64,000 bases of DNA, taken from assembly GCF_030867145.1 (NCBI RefSeq), contig NC_134415.1, positions 70,275,300 through 70,339,299 of the forward strand, given 5' to 3'. Positions within the stretch are counted from its first letter, which is position 1. The number at the start of each line of letters is the position of its first letter. Both the position numbers and the translations under genes were made by a program. This DNA is from Opisthocomus hoazin. Taxonomy: Eukaryota > Chordata > Aves > Opisthocomiformes > Opisthocomidae. Below the pieces are notes generated by a model. That model was not told the origin of the DNA and did no database searches. It saw only the letters and a list, made by a program, of their open reading frames with translations. Of this stretch, positions 63,401-64,000 are shown one piece after another.

Positions 63401-64000
63401 AATGTACGGATCAGAAAATGGTTATAAACTAGGAAAGAAACCTGCCATTTACTGATATGAATAGTAAGCACTCCTTACAAGAAATCACAGGGGGACCTGA
63501 AAATGAAATTTTTGATGCAACGTGTTTTGAGCAAACAGAAGTTGGACAAAATCACCAGTCTACTCTGGCAGGAAATAAAGAGAGGCAAAGGAGTGAATGG
63601 GAAGCTACTGAAGCTCATGCAAAGGGTATGGCGAGTCATTTGCAGCTCTGATGTTGGACATGCATGTGCCTGATTGACTAACTGATGGACAAGCAAATTT
63701 ATGTCAGCTTCAACACTCCTTCAAAACAGAGAGTTTAGGGTCACCAACATGCTGGGTTATCAGACCAATAGGAGATTTGCAGTAGTGGCAATAAGCATTT
63801 CCTTATTATGCCCAAGGACTTTTTATTCATGACCTGTGAGGTCAGTGGGGCTAGAAGGCAGGTAGTCCTAACTGCAACAAAGCCAGTCTTCCTCAGTACA
63901 CATGTAGAGAAAGGTCTTCCTAATAAACCAAATGATGAGAAGAGCTAGTGTTCTGATGCAGGATGAGAATGATTTTGTGATAAATGAAACATTCAATAAT

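Larger units (their letters stand above)
51653..64000 (+). other. THEMIS: THEMIS intron 4 / unresolved 3' end
   Basis: From the exon 4 donor to the window end no exon could be assigned with confidence. About 55 C-terminal THEMIS residues remain to be encoded, either here or beyond the window. Contents seen: an ERVL solo LTR (52221-52762), a CpG/octamer-rich patch (about 53820-54130), a 31-bp period duplication (55009-55059), an inverted-repeat cluster (58506-58560) and a weak MIR-like remnant (about 60270-60440). Two weak candidate terminal exons (56005-56160 and 63471-63651) are discussed under findings. Confidence 0.6.

Noticed and set aside
1..64000. CRISPR arrays, operons, tRNA or rRNA genes, phage or plasmid functions
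   Set aside because: None of the required repeats, cloverleaf sequences or bacterial gene organisation is present; the window is vertebrate.

Overview
This is vertebrate nuclear DNA, most likely from a neoavian bird. The genes are split by introns with GT-AG junctions. The repeats include chicken-repeat-1 (CR1) LINE 3' ends with the typical tandem ATTCTGTG-like tail and an ERVL-type solo LTR of a kind I recognise from bird genomes. There are no bacterial features: no operons, Shine-Dalgarno sites or densely packed ORFs. Nearly all open frames here are chance frames in introns or intergenic DNA, and I leave them out.

Two protein-coding genes lie head to tail on the + strand. (1) 1-~5820 is the 3' end of a receptor-type tyrosine phosphatase of the R2B class, called PTPRK. 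Its last three coding exons (382-545, 1821-1956, 4361-4414) encode the end of the membrane-distal D2 domain, followed by a 3' UTR of about 1.4 kb. (2) About 18 kb downstream is THEMIS, the T-cell-lineage signalling adaptor. Coding exons 1-4 (24017-24107, 38802-38960, 47101-47559, 50607-51652) join in perfect phase to give 585 codons, with both CABIT cores, a basic nuclear-localisation patch, a tandem tyrosine pair and a proline-rich GRB2-type motif. Human THEMIS is 641 residues, so about 55 C-terminal residues are missing. Their exon or exons could not be identified with confidence in 51653-64000 and may lie beyond the window. The PTPRK-THEMIS order and orientation match the human 6q22.33 arrangement, and this synteny is my main reason for choosing PTPRK over PTPRM, PTPRT or PTPRU.

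Layout: 1-381 PTPRK intron with a CR1 tail; 382-4414 PTPRK exons and introns; 4415-~5820 PTPRK 3' UTR; ~5821-23643 intergenic, with a CR1, a MIR-like SINE and a probable LTR-derived GC-rich block; 23644-24016 GC-rich THEMIS 5' region; 24108-38801 intron 1 (TCTA microsatellite, A24 tract, MIR-like SINE, CpG-rich patch); 38961-47100 intron 2 (CR1 on the minus strand); 47560-50606 intron 3; 51653-64000 intron 4 or unresolved 3' end (ERVL solo LTR, CpG/octamer patch, MIR-like SINE).

I found no credible novel multi-gene system. The most useful open questions are the 130-codon in-frame opening upstream of the THEMIS start, the missing THEMIS terminal exons, and a CpG-rich octamer-bearing patch in THEMIS intron 4.
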